Shown here: piece by piece, positions 23,020-34,010 of the stretch | Layout: each line of letters begins with the position of its first letter | Position numbering within the stretch: the first letter of the stretch is position 1 | Source: Aphanomyces cochlioides | Taxonomy: Eukaryota; Oomycota; Saprolegniomycetes; Saprolegniales; Verrucalvaceae | Length of the DNA stretch: 64,000 nucleotides | Direction of reading: 5' to 3' | Assembly (NCBI GenBank): GCA_019828595.1 | Contig: JAHQRK010000003.1 | Span: 2,046,001 to 2,110,000 of the forward strand | Position numbers and translations under genes: made by a program | The notes under the pieces: model-generated | The model's database searches: none | The model's input: the letters and a program-made list of their open reading frames with translations, nothing else | Told to the model about the DNA's origin: nothing

Positions 23020-25361
23020 ATGCTCTTGACACGAGTTGATCTAAATATAGATCACCACCTTCGGTGTGGCAATCTTCATAGTCGAGCCTCCAGCAGCACG
23101 AAGAAATACCAGCGACCAAGGTTCGTTCGAGCTCACGGCGGCATGGAAGATCCTCATCTCTCACTTGTAGACACATGCAATCGAAAATGAACAACAAGCC
23201 AAAGACGACGACCCTTTTGGTACGACCATCGCTCTTGATGTCGAGATCTTACAGTGTACTGTATAGGGCATTGACATCAATCGAAAAGAACCTGCCGCGC
23301 GCGGCAAGGTTAACCGCACGACTTCAGTGCGAAAGACCCGGTCTTCATCTGAATTCGACGACATCTTATCGAAGACGCTCGTTGATTCACGGCAGACTCG
23401 GTGCGCTTATCACACGCAATCTTGGCGACTCACGATGTCGTTGTAGAATGAAGAAAAGCGTGAGAATCCGTCCTCACAAGCCATCCACCGAGAATTCGAC
23501 TTGGCAAACGCAACAACTACGACTGAATCGACGGTAATTCATTCACATTGCGTTATCTTCATCGAATGTGATAGAGCGCCACTGCGAGCAACCAAGACGA
23601 ATCCGATGATATCCCGCGACCACACAAAGTACATCTCAAACATGTTTCATGACTTATTCATTTCAATAGACGGTCGAGTCTTTTCCATCCAACACGGATG
23701 ATTTTGAATCCATTGACACTCGTCAAATCCCACCGTCGCGCAATGCAATCCGCTCTGTCAAGCCAATTTTGAAGTCACGACTTGCCAAGGTAGCGACGAT
23801 TCGTGGTCTTGGCGAGTCCAAGCAAGCAGACAGCGCTCGTCACATCACTTGGCAAGAAGAAAACACGGTATGAACATCACTGGGTCGCGAATAGGCACAT
23901 GACAATCCATCTAGGATGCTAATTTCAGCTCTGACGAGCCTGCTACAAGCAGCAAAGCAAGCGACACCTCGTCTGAACGACAGAGCTCAGATGATGTCGA
24001 AGACATCTTTTCAGGCATCAATCTCAACTTCATGGACGAATTGGTACCGACTCCTCGTTGAATATTACCGTCTCACTACACGGCTGTAGAAGCATGAAGT
24101 GCAAGACAGCCAAATTTTTCGCGATCTCCATCGCGAATTCGACATGGCGCCAGCCAACACGTCGACCATCGAAAATGTTTTGAAGGTAATTCCAGTGATA
24201 TTGTCGATGGAGATGTTTGACTCGTTGGTTGTAGAGCGCAAAAGTCGACCTTGCGAACAAAAATGCTGGCATTAAGCCAAAAGTGACTCCCCGACGCATG
24301 ACGTTGGAAGACGCGATCAAGGCTGGCCATGTGCAAACCAAACAAAAGATCGATCAAGTTCAAGTAAAAATCATTTACCTCCTGCTCGAGATGAACATGT
24401 CCCTGTAAAATGCAAAGCCTGTTCGGCCAACCAATATTCGCACCGTCGAGCCACAAACAAAGCTGGTCCAGGAGCGAAAAGCAATGGCGAAAGCCAAACT
24501 AGACCAGGTTCGTAGAAGTGATTTCTACCTGCGACTGATAACGCTGTTTAGAAATGTGCTAGTCTTGCCACAAGCAAGACAAAGCTGCCACCACTCGTCG
24601 TTGCGAAGAACGAAGAGATTGCGCAACTCAATGCGCAGCTCGCTGAGGTCAAGGCAGACTTGATGGAAGCCAAATACGACTTGGTAATTCATGCTCAGAC
24701 GGAGAAGCATTTGCGTGAACTAAACGACGAAAGATTGCAGGTACTTCAGTCCTCTTGATTTTGTTGTGCTTATGATATATTAGGAAATTGATGCACTGAC
24801 GCAATTACTTTCTCAAGAACGTGCCCAACTTGACGAGCAACGAGAAGATAATTGCCATTTGACCCAATGTATTCAGGTACGATGAAATGGACTGATTTAT
24901 TCATCTCGTCGATGACCTAGGAATTGAAGGGACAAAACGAAAATCAAATGAATTATCAACTCAAGTACAAACAGCTTGTGGCGACACACGAGGATGCTAT
25001 CAGCAAGTGGAATGCATCTCAAATGGCATTCGAAGACCAGCTCTCGTGTGCCCACGAGCAACTCGAGCTCATCAATAAGCAACTGGTTGATGCCCTGGTC
25101 GCCAAACACCAGTATGCCTACGAAATTGAGTCAATGCAAAGTATTTTGCGCCGATGTATCCAAGAGGGTGCAGCCACGAATGTCAACAACTTGGTATTCC
25201 CCTCGAATATGATTGTCAACAAACAAAATGACCATCGAGCTCAACTTTTAGTGGTACAAAGCAAGTCCAAGTTGACCAATGTCAAACAACAGCAGTCCGA
25301 AATTCAACATGAAAATCAAGAAAATTCTCAACTTGCGAGCCAAGTTGCTGCCGTCCAGTCG
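23020..25361 (+). pseudogene. Coiled-coil gene copy 4: 5' half, frameshifted, truncated by the palindrome
   Basis: The start region matches copy 3 (ATG 23020). A one-base deletion near 23384 (GTTGATTTCACGG has become GTTGATTCACGG) shifts the frame in the exon encoding LVDFTADS, so the protein is broken early. The last exon (24921 onward) differs from copies 1 and 3: it begins like their ELKEQ exon but continues as their EYKQLLVTHED exon, lacking the roughly 135 residues between. It is cut at the palindrome centre after AAVQS. Confidence 0.85.
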
Positions 25362-25432
25362 TACATTTCACCCCATAAATCACCTTCATTTTGCTCGTGA
25401 ATGCGCAGGTCATGTTTAGTTTTGCTCAACTC
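25362..25432. other. Palindrome centre: 71-nt spacer between roughly 3-kb arms
   Basis: Bases up to 25361 are mirrored from 25433 onward with coordinate sum 50794. Examples are frames 24924 and 25870, 24525 and 26269, and 22994 and 27800. The spacer holds the next codons of copy 5 (SKTKHDLRIHEQNEGDL on the minus strand), so copy 5 is the template arm and copy 4 was joined to it here. Arms of this length and identity could extrude a cruciform and are unstable in cloning and assembly. Confidence 0.9.
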
Positions 25433-27774
25433 AGACTGGACAGCAGCAACATGGCTCGCAAGTTGAGAATTTTCTTGATTTTCATGTTGAATTTCGGACT
25501 GCTGTTGTTTGACATTGGTCAACTTGGACTTGCTTTGTACCACTAAAAGTTGAGCTCGATGGTCATTTTGTTTGTTGACAATCATATTCGAGGGGAATAC
25601 CAAGTTGTTGACATTCGTGGCTGCACCCTCTTGGATACATCGGCGCAAAATACTTTGCATTGACTCAATTTCGTAGGCATACTGGTGTTTGGCGACCAGG
25701 GCATCAACCAGTTGCTTATTGATGAGCTCGAGTTGCTCGTGGGCACACGAGAGCTGGTCTTCGAATGCCATTTGAGATGCATTCCACTTGCTGATAGCAT
25801 CCTCGTGTGTCGCCACAAGCTGTTTGTACTTGAGTTGATAATTCATTTGATTTTCGTTTTGTCCCTTCAATTCCTAGGTCATCGACGAGATGAATAAATC
25901 AGTCCATTTCATCGTACCTGAATACATTGGGTCAAATGGCAATTATCTTCTCGTTGCTCGTCAAGTTGGGCACGTTCTTGAGAAAGTAATTGCGTCAGTG
26001 CATCAATTTCCTAATATATCATAAGCACAACAAAATCAAGAGGACTGAAGTACCTGCAATCTTTCGTCGTTTAGTTCACGCAAATGCTTCTCCGTCTGAG
26101 CATGAATTACCAAGTCGTATTTGGCTTCCATCAAGTCTGCCTTGACCTCAGCGAGCTGCGCATTGAGTTGCGCAATCTCTTCGTTCTTCGCAACGACGAG
26201 TGGTGGCAGCTTTGTCTTGCTTGTGGCAAGACTAGCACATTTCTAAACAGCGTTATCAGTCGCAGGTAGAAATCACTTCTACGAACCTGGTCTAGTTTGG
26301 CTTTCGCCATTGCTTTTCGCTCCTGGACCAGCTTTGTTTGTGGCTCGACGGTGCGAATATTGGTTGGCCGAACAGGCTTTGCATTTTACAGGGACATGTT
26401 CATCTCGAGCAGGAGGTAAATGATTTTTACTTGAACTTGATCGATCTTTTGTTTGGTTTGCACATGGCCAGCCTTGATCGCGTCTTCCAACGTCATGCGT
26501 CGGGGAGTCACTTTTGGCTTAATGCCAGCATTTTTGTTCGCAAGGTCGACTTTTGCGCTCTACAACCAACGAGTCAAACATCTCCATCGACAATATCACT
26601 GGAATTACCTTCAAAACATTTTCGATGGTCGACGTGTTGGCTGGCGCCATGTCGAATTCGCGATGGAGATCGCGAAAAATTTGGCTGTCTTGCACTTCAT
26701 GCTTCTACAGCCGTGTAGTGAGACGGTAATATTCAACGAGGAGTCGGTACCAATTCGTCCATGAAGTTGAGATTGATGCCTGAAAAGATGTCTTCGACAT
26801 CATCTGAGCTCTGTCGTTCAGACGAGGTGTCGCTTGCTTTGCTGCTTGTAGCAGGCTCGTCAGAGCTGAAATTAGCATCCTAGATGGATTGTCATGTGCC
26901 TATTCGCGACCCAGTGATGTTCATACCGTGTTTTCTTCTTGCCAAGTGATGTGACGAGCGCTGTCTGCTTGCTTGGACTCGCCAAGACCACGAATCGTCG
27001 CTACCTTGGCAAGTCGTGACTTCAAAATTGGCTTGACAGAGCGGATTGCATTGCGCGACGGTGGGATTTGACGAGTGTCAATGGATTCAAAATCATCCGT
27101 GTTGGATGGAAAAGACTCGACCGTCTATTGAAATGAATAAGTCATGAAACATGTTTGAGATGTACTTTGTGTGGTCGCGGGATATCATCGGATTCGTCTT
27201 GGTTGCTCGCAGTGGCGCTCTATCACATTCGATGAAGATAACGCAATGTGAATGAATTACCGTCGATTCAGTCGTAGTTGTTGCGTTTGCCAAGTCGAAT
27301 TCTCGGTGGATGGCTTGTGAGGACGGATTCTCACGCTTTTCTTCATTCTACAACGACATCGTGAGTCGCCAAGATTGCGTGTGATAAGCGCACCGAGTCT
27401 GCCGTGAATCAACGAGCGTCTTCGATAAGATGTCGTCGAATTCAGATGAAGACCGGGTCTTTCGCACTGAAGTCGTGCGGTTAACCTTGCCGCGCGCGGC
27501 AGGTTCTTTTCGATTGATGTCAATGCCCTATACAGTACACTGTAAGATCTCGACATCAAGAGCGATGGTCGTACCAAAAGGGTCGTCGTCTTTGGCTTGT
27601 TGTTCATTTTCGATTGCATGTGTCTACAAGTGAGAGATGGGGATCTTCCATGCCGCCGTGAGCTCGAACGAACCTTGGTCGCTGGTATTTCTTCGTGCTG
27701 CTGGAGGCTCGACTATGAAGATTGCCACACCGAAGGTGGTGATCTATATTTAGATCAACTCGTGTCAAGAGCAT
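25362..27774 (-). pseudogene. Coiled-coil gene copy 5: mirror image of copy 4
   Basis: The start ATG at 27774-27772 and all exons mirror copy 4, including the same one-base deletion in the LVDFTADS exon (near 27410). The reading continues about 24 residues further than copy 4, through ELSKTKHDLRIHEQNEGDLWGEMY, and then runs into the opposite arm at about 25372. The shared deletion shows that the inactivating mutation came before the mirror duplication, or was spread by conversion between the arms. Confidence 0.85.
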
Positions 27775-28520
27775 GGGATTGGCTAAAATCGGTCAGTTGA
27801 AGGTGGTTTCAGAACTTGGATTTTAAAAACTGAAGAAATTCGAATAAGAGTGCAATATATTGGAGAATGTATGGAAGTCGTCAATCAGTTATCCCATCGC
27901 ATGAACTCATCGATATTTCAAATGTTTCAAAAGATGTCTCCAATGAGACTTGGATATTTCAAATGTATTTCAAACGACCCTACCTCCTTAAATGCAAATC
28001 CAGCCAATCACATCCTTTGCCTCCTGCGACAAGATTTTGCGCGCGATGGAGCCGGCCGCCCCATGCATTTCTCGCCACAGAGATCGTGAGCTCGCACTTA
28101 TCGCTATCGAGTACACCCTTTTGTTCTTCGTTGTCGTGTATGCTTGGTTGTTTTCTGTCTCCATGTTCTTTATTTGTGTTCCTTGGGAGATTTCGATATA
28201 TCGTGGTGAGAGGAGCGAATCCCAGAGTGAGTAGAGAAATTTTTGAATGTGCACGCTGGACACGCAGGTCAGTGACCTCGATCTGCATGAAAATTGAAAT
28301 GTTGCACGCGGCAAAGGCGGTGCATTTCATTAACCATCACATTTTCACGATGAGACGAAACAGTCTGTTACATGAGAGTATTCTTTATCATTCTCTCTCG
28401 GGGGGCCTTTACTGGTTTCTCGAGTTTGTGCTTCATTCATCAGCAGAAACCACTTGTAGACTGAACAGCCCCCTTCGTCTCCAGGTCATCCTTCATCTAC
28501 TTTGTATTTCATTGGAGATA
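25433..28520 (+). repeat. Repeat unit R5, truncated, direct orientation
   Basis: Right arm of the palindrome. It is almost identical to R4 up to about 28,040, then more diverged. For example, the relic exons near 28263-28496 have several substitutions and a deletion relative to 22292-22525. The break in identity suggests that conversion or duplication covered only the inner 2.6 kb or so, or that R4 was replaced by R3-like sequence outside it. Confidence 0.88.
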
Positions 28521-29363
28521 GAACTAAGGTGTGGACAAAAGTAAGAACGCGACGAAGTGCTCGTCATCTCTGTTGGCTTCTAGAGTGCGCAGGCTTGTCA
28601 AGAGCTTGAGCTATGGCTTTCAAGATCTCTTTCCACGGGGTGTTTTTAAACAATCAAAACACATCTCGATGTATTTCAATTGGTTGTCCTTTCTGCAAAT
28701 GGACTTTCTGAGATGACCAATCATGCTTTTATCAGTCCAACCAATCAAACTCCGTCGATGTGTGACCAATTAATTCTTGAAGAACGCCGCCACCTCTGGT
28801 TGTTGCGACGAACAAGGAGATTGCGCAGCTTGTCAGGTCAAGGCTGACTTGACGGAAGTGAAATAGAACCTGGTTATTCTTGTTTAGACAGTAAGCTATT
28901 CCGTCTGAGTTTGAATCACCATATTGTTTCGTTGTATTCTCGAAATGAGAAACGACTGGAGGTAACTCAGTCCATGTCACAATGAATAATTATGACGAGC
29001 TGGCGCAGTTGTTTCTCGATGGCGTCCTGACCTTGGAAACCAAGGAGAAGAAACTTTCCATTTGAACCAGTATATTCGGGAACGATGAATTGTGCCGATA
29101 TAGCCGTCTTATCGATGGTCTAGGAATTGAAGGAGCAGTAATAAACTCAACCGAGAAGATCGCTGTCCTCTATGATAATTCATTTGAGTTGGGTTCTGTT
29201 CGTTCAATTCCTACACCATCGGTAAGATGAATAAATTACCTCCTTTCATTTTTTTCTAACACCAGTAAATCTGCTGAGTCAAATGGCAAACTCTGCACAT
29301 TGGCTTTCAACTTTAGCCTGTCTTGGGAACCAATATTCGTAGTGAAAGGTGATTATCGAATAC
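28521..29363. repeat. Right flank segment B: fossil palindrome of coiled-coil exons
   Basis: Inverted counterpart of 13382-14215. The plus strand at 28770-28880 is a decayed KNEEIAQL..EVKADL exon. At 29030-29120 lies a decayed CHLTQ exon, its intron and the acceptor TAG-GAATTGAAGGAGCA. The next bases read the same exons back on the minus strand (GAATTGAACGAACAGAA complement at about 29195, CATTTGACTCAGCAG complement near 29275). The centre is near 29,160. Stops and indels are frequent, so it is old. Confidence 0.72.
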
Positions 29364-29703
29364 CATTTCATAGGACTCTCGATTCTCCGCTTGGACTTTC
29401 TGGGTCGGACCAACACTGCTCAGTACAATATCGATTCAACAAATATCAAGTCAAGGGGCCGTGGCATGCTTCTTGTGAATCAATCTTGCGGGTGAGCGTC
29501 GAGTCGAGGCGTGTTTGTCCTCTCTTTCTCACTTATTGCATAACATTTCAAGTCTTTGTGGTTCGAAGAGCTCTTTTCCGCATTGGCAGCGCTCAGTGCA
29601 AGCAATACAGCTATTTATTGTGTTATGTTGACCAGAGGAGTCGACATCTTCAATAGATGATATCGAGAATTGAATTTAGACAATGCTATGTAATACTGAA
29701 GTC

Positions 29704-31367
29704 TTAATGGCGAACCAATGCATCGTATTCTTGTAGCCACTGAAGCGCTTGAAAACCATTGTGGATTATGATGCTGTATTCCACATCGCCGTTGTCATCG
29801 ACATCTCCCAGTGCGAGCAACGCAGCGATATACTGCGTCGAAATTTTGGGTAGGGCATTCTACATCAAGTCGTCATACACGAGATATGAAAGAGTCGTTA
29901 CTTGAATCGCTTCAACAATTTCATGACGGGGCACTAAGCCACGTTGTGTTTCGTCGATAGCTTCAAATGCAATCGACAGAGCATTCTAAAATAATCATCA
30001 GTTTCAAGATTCCCTCATAACCATGCCTCAAATTCGTGTTGATTCATGCCATGAACACTAAAATATTCTTCCGTGCCTCGATAAACTGGAACCATTTGCG
30101 CCATCTTGGACTGTTGGTCATAATCCACGAGCGAAAACACCATCGGAGTGATGCTCTTCGTAAATTGCTCATACGAAACCGAGTCGTCTTCCTCTTCTTG
30201 AGCTTCTGACATGAGCGCGATGATTTGAATACGAGTCAAGCCTAATCCGGTCATCCTAAGAAGGTTCTTTAGGGCTCCAAATGAAAGCAATCCAGTCGAT
30301 TCTTCATCTCCACTAAAATATCCTGAGCAAATTGGATGGAACCATGTACAATACCTCGAGAACATACGAGTAAGGATATTTTCAATCTGCTCCTCTGAGC
30401 GAGGCATGTCAAGGACATCATTGGCTGCAGCGTGAACAAGGACATCAAAGACACTGGGAATTATGTCTTGGTAAAAGACGCGGCCACCTTCATCGCTTGG
30501 GATGTCGAACAAGACGAGGTTTGTTTCTTTTCGAGTGAGACCAAGATCTGGATCCTACCAAGGTTTGAGGCTATTCAGGGGAGCAAAGGATGGTGAGAGT
30601 ACTTGAAGACAAATAGCCAACTCAGTACGGCTAATTGTCCCACTATTGTCTGCATCGGAGTGGTGCAGAACTTCGCGCAACATGCTTTCAAATTCTTCAC
30701 GCAAGAGCCCATGGCACAGACAATTCGAGCTCTTCACAATAACTTCCTTCGAGGTGCTTGCATCATACGACTCAATATTCTATGCCAAATGAGCAAGCTT
30801 CTTTTCCCAAGATTTGCCTTTTTCTTCTTCAGTGTGGAAACGATTTGAACGACTGCGGGAATAAATGCTAGTTGGAGAGCAAGGTAACACAAAATGTACG
30901 TAGATAGCAATTTACTTGAATATGTAAACGTTCCATTGGGTAGCACCTCTGCCACGGTAGCGCATCGCTTCCTTTCAACAGGGTTCAAGTGCAAGTAGTC
31001 GGCAATTTCGTTAAAAACCTTTCGCATCAATTCACTCATCTCTCAACAGTGATCATCAAACCTTCTTAAAGTCGCCTTCATCCAGCTCACCAACGTTGGC
31101 CGGATCAGACGCTCGAAAGATTTGCCACATGTATTCTTCAATTTCTTCGTCAGACATTTGCATGTACACCTCCGTTTCGTCGGACGGTCCATATGTCAAC
31201 CCCGCGTTCTTGTTGGTCAAATCCGTAAAATACTTGATACCGTACTGAAGGATATCATCTTTCGTCTTGATCTTTTCTTGATTGCGAAGCACTTCACGAG
31301 CAAAGTTGCGCAGCATGTCGGGAAAGTCCGCGGGAACTTTGACGTTCTTGGCATATCTCGACGCCAT
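29704..31367 (-). CDS. RIIa-domain, multi-EF-hand calcium-binding protein
   Basis: Starts at ATG 31367 (MASRYAKNVKVP) and ends at TAA 29706-29704, about 440 residues in about nine exons with 43-62 nt introns. The N-terminus (VPADFPDMLRNFAREVLRNQ..DDILQYGIKYF) is an RIIa dimerisation/docking domain, as in PKA regulatory subunits and radial-spoke or sperm-tail proteins. EF-hand loops follow: DPANVGELDEGD, DADNSGTISRTE and DVDDNGDVEY, plus degenerate ones (DETQRGLVP, FDIPSDEGG). A flagellar, calcium-sensing role is likely from this pairing, as inference. Two in-frame TAGs (30782-30780 and near 30556) both fall at the 3' ends of introns that join in phase. One intron appears to be GC-AG (GAG then GCATGG at about 30020). 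A damaged copy lies at 12274-13381. Confidence 0.82.
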
Positions 31368-31400
31368 TCTCGTTTTCAAAAAAGTGGGGAAAGGTCGCCG

Positions 31401-31430
31401 ATCTATCCGGATGATGGTTGTCCGGAAATA
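31401..31430 (-). promoter_or_regulatory. TATCCGGA promoter elements upstream of the EF-hand gene
   Basis: TATCCGGAT at 31404-31412 and TCCGGAAATA at 31421-31430 lie 37-63 bases upstream of the proposed ATG. The same word occurs near other start codons at 49944-49966, 54618-54680 and 60251-60260, and is retained in the decayed copy at 12313-12321. A core-promoter or transcription-factor site is inferred from position and recurrence. Confidence 0.5.
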
Positions 31431-31439
31431 AATAGGAAT

Positions 31440-31560
31440 TAATTGAATGCTCCTATTAATAATTTACTGATTTTGAGCTATTAATAATTACTCCTATTAA
31501 TTGTTGTATTTTAATACTATTAATACAATTAATACCATTAATAGTACTATGTAGTAGTTG
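31440..31560. repeat. AT-rich ATTAAT low-complexity tract
   Basis: About 120 bases dominated by ATTAAT and TTAATA words between the divergent EF-hand gene and the membrane-protein reading frame. ATTAATAGTAC here resembles TACTATTAATAGTAC at the left edge of the Crypton-like block (10191). It may be a simple promoter spacer or an insertion scar. Confidence 0.5.
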
Positions 31561-31564
31561 CTGA

Positions 31565-32834
31565 AAAATCGAATTTTCCAAGAATTCTTTTCAAGTGCGA
31601 TTTGTCCAGAAAGTACGCACATCGAATAGGAAGTGCGCGAAAGATGCACGCCTTCCATGTCGCCAAGGTATCTGTGACGGCCACTGGGGATGCAAAGAAG
31701 GCTCTACATACGTACCGAACTACGAGCATGCAAAACAAGGTGCTCTCGAGAGAAATGCCATGCTTTCTCACAGTCCATTGCCGAAATCGAAGTCAAACAC
31801 AACAATTTTACCCTTGTGTCAACTTTCGGCCGGTAAATGTATATGCTGGGATGGAAACATAACGTGCATTGAAAAGGAGGTGAATAGCAGCGACATATTC
31901 TTGTCCCAGCTACAGCTAGACCAAATGGATTATAAGCTGTCGCTGACTGACTGTGAGAAGGGCTTTTATCCATTGTTCCCCAATGTGGCTTGGATCAGTG
32001 CCGATTTCGATCACGACAAAGTCCCTTTTTCAGGTATGTCAATGGCTATCCGTCGATGGCATAAAAAATTTCAAGGCTCGTTTCGACTGGAATACTCAGG
32101 TAGCAGCTCTTCATTCTAGTTGGAAGGCAACTTCGGTTCTAGATCCCTTTTCGGTTGTATTTGACCCGACGACTTCCACGGAGGCAATGAGTCCGAGCCC
32201 CATGCACATTATTGCCTTCTTGGCTGGACTGCTTTGCACTGGCTTACTCCTGCATCGATTTCTGCGCTATCTTTCATTCTACCTGGAAACTACCTCAAGA
32301 ACTCCTTTGACACAAGAATTCGATGTTTTGTCACACAAAGGACCAGACATCATATCCCTTATTGCACCAACTAACACAACTATGGCGTCAAACAAAGCCA
32401 GCTCTCTAGTGATTCAAGAGCAAACTCTGCCTGCCTTCATGCCAGACAACGATGAGAGGGCCTCGTTGACGGCCCATTCTGAGGTAAATAAAGATTTACT
32501 GCACTTGGCACAACAAGTTGGATTCATCGGTAAGTGACACCACCATCATTTCTTGAATCCTTTCGAAAAAGACAGTGATAATGCTCCGTTCCTGACATTG
32601 GAACTTGAAGACGACTCAGTCATTGTTGTCCCATTGTTACCAGAAGATGGTGGGTTGTGACGCTGTACTTTTGATGTGCTTGTAGACGAAACTTCATGGC
32701 GAGAATTCTTCGACCGCCACATCTATCAAGCCAATTCACTAGTTGAGACGCCCCCACGTCCTCGGAAACTCCTCCGAATGATGCCCAAGGTTCAGAACAA
32801 ACAAGACACTCATGGATTGGAAGAGTTGTGGTGA
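31565..32834 (+). CDS. Cys-rich single-pass membrane protein, 5' end missing
   Basis: The frame is open from 31565 but has no ATG at its start, so the first exon is missing, unrecognised or lost. Exon A (to 32033) encodes a Cys-rich, probably extracellular segment (CAKDARLPCRQGICDGHWGC, CICWDGNITC). A 109-nt intron (32034-32142) joins in frame to DPFSVVFDPTTS and a hydrophobic stretch HIIAFLAGLLCTGLLL (about 32205-32255) that fits one transmembrane helix. A polar tail follows over two more exons (32577-32654 and from about 32687), ending EELW at TGA 32832-32834. It resembles a type I receptor-like protein without a kinase. Family not recognised. The stop lies 6 bp from the IMP4 stop on the other strand. 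Confidence 0.6.
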
Positions 32835-32840
32835 ATTCAC

Positions 32841-33789
32841 TTAAATCACTTTGCGCTTCTTAGCTGTATTCATGTATGGACGCAAGACCCATTCGTTCTC
32901 GGCTTCCTTCTGTTCAAGCGTGCCCAGTTTAATCTGATATAATTGCAGTTCAAAACGTGGCCCGCATTCCAAGAGTTCAACTTCACGACCAATCTTTTTG
33001 AAAACATGGTGGCGGAATGACAAGAAATCGTCTTGGTTTGCAAATGTAATCACGCGTTTGGAGTCGGGTTTTGGTAACGGAAACAAATGCTTCAGAATGT
33101 TCCCAACGCGTTGGCCCTAGTCAAGTGTAAACCACTGCAAGATGATGCAAACTCCTACCAAGGTTGTCTCGAATTGATGCAAAATGATATGGGGATACGC
33201 TTCCGATATAGTGGCACGATCTTCAATATCGTGCCGCATGACGACGTTTTGAAGGGAGAAATAGGCCGTTGGGCCGTATGGCAAATGACACACCACCAAA
33301 CCATCTAGACGAAAATCAGAACCGTCGTTGCATTCTTTGTCGTTCACCTGGTTCACCGCGTGTTTCAGTGATAACCACGAGGTCGGTGAATTCATTTGCA
33401 CGCGCAGATTCGACAAGATCGCCCACAGTGTGTGCACCACGATTGAGTCGAATTGCATTTGGAAAGATAAGACGAACTTCTTGGGCAAACTTCTTCAGTC
33501 GAGCACTTGGATCACGAGACGTTGTGACAGCAATCTTCGGGTCAAACATGCCAGCATTCTGGTATTCGTCGTCGATGTGTGACTTGGGCACGATGTGTTT
33601 GTCATCATCGTATTCCAATTCAGAGCGGAGCTTGTCCTCAACGCCACGGAGTTCGGTCGGAATGGCTTTTCCATTCTCCAAAGCTTTCTTCAGCTGCATT
33701 TTTCTCTCATATTGCGCTCGTTCTTGGCCTTCGAGGCCCTTGCGGTACAGGTATTCGCGGCGCAAGCGGACATTGCGGCGGACCGACAT
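32841..33789 (-). CDS. IMP4: U3 small nucleolar ribonucleoprotein IMP4
   Basis: Three exons: 33789 to about 33342 (MSVRRNVRLRREYLYRK..MITTSRDPS-like TTSRDPSARLK), a middle exon beginning DGLVVCHLPYGPTAYF, and a last exon GQRVGNILKHLFPLPKP to TAA 32843-32841. Introns of 40-45 nt. The Brix domain is complete, including RVITFANQDDFLSFRHHV, GPRFELQLYQIKLGTL and the C-terminal NTAKKRKV. IMP4 works in the nucleolus with IMP3 and MPP10, helping U3 snoRNA pair with pre-rRNA for small-subunit processing. Length of about 290 residues is normal. It is divergent from MPP10, its partner, across a 221-bp promoter. Confidence 0.95.
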
Positions 33790-34010
33790 GTTCAACTCTG
33801 TTGAAAAAGCTCGATTGGTTGGTAAACAGGGCCGATCATGCATTATCATTGGCAAAAAATAATTTTCAGGACCAATCAATTATTTTTATTTGACTTCACC
33901 AACCATTTATAATGTATATCAGTGGCCAAATGTGAAATTTTCTGGCCAATGCAAATTCATGATTTGAAAACAGTGTTTTTCAGTTGGATTGGTGCAGAGC
34001 ACATTTGATC
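33790..34010. promoter_or_regulatory. Bidirectional promoter of IMP4 and MPP10
   Basis: The 221 bp between the two start codons contain repeated CCAAT boxes in both orientations: GATTGGTTGG near 33814, CATTGGC near 33846, ACCAATCA near 33871, GGCCAATG near 33942 and GATTGGTG near 33987. A TTTATAATG (33907) could be a TATA-like element. CCAAT boxes bound by NF-Y-type factors are a usual feature of divergent promoters. Co-expression of the two partners is inferred. Confidence 0.65.

Larger units (their letters stand above)
22259..25361 (-). repeat. Repeat unit R4, truncated, inverted, partly diverged
   Basis: Continues R3 head to tail. Up to about 24,700 it is nearly identical to the mirrored R1 (sum 29290). 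From about 24,750 it diverges clearly and its coiled-coil exons differ from those of copies 1 and 3. It ends at the palindrome centre. The same sequence reappears as the reverse complement in R5 (coordinates sum to 50794). Confidence 0.9.

Noticed and set aside
1..29363. Array as a CRISPR locus, rDNA or a retrotransposon cluster
   Set aside because: Units are 8 kb, encode a spliced coiled-coil gene, and show no short regular spacers, rRNA, reverse transcriptase or long terminal repeats.
30434..30800. Two in-frame TAG codons in the EF-hand gene, suggesting stop-codon reassignment or readthrough
   Set aside because: Both TAGs coincide with the 3' ends of short introns (one of 62 nt starting GTTTCC, one of 48 nt starting GTACTC) that join flanking exons in phase 0.
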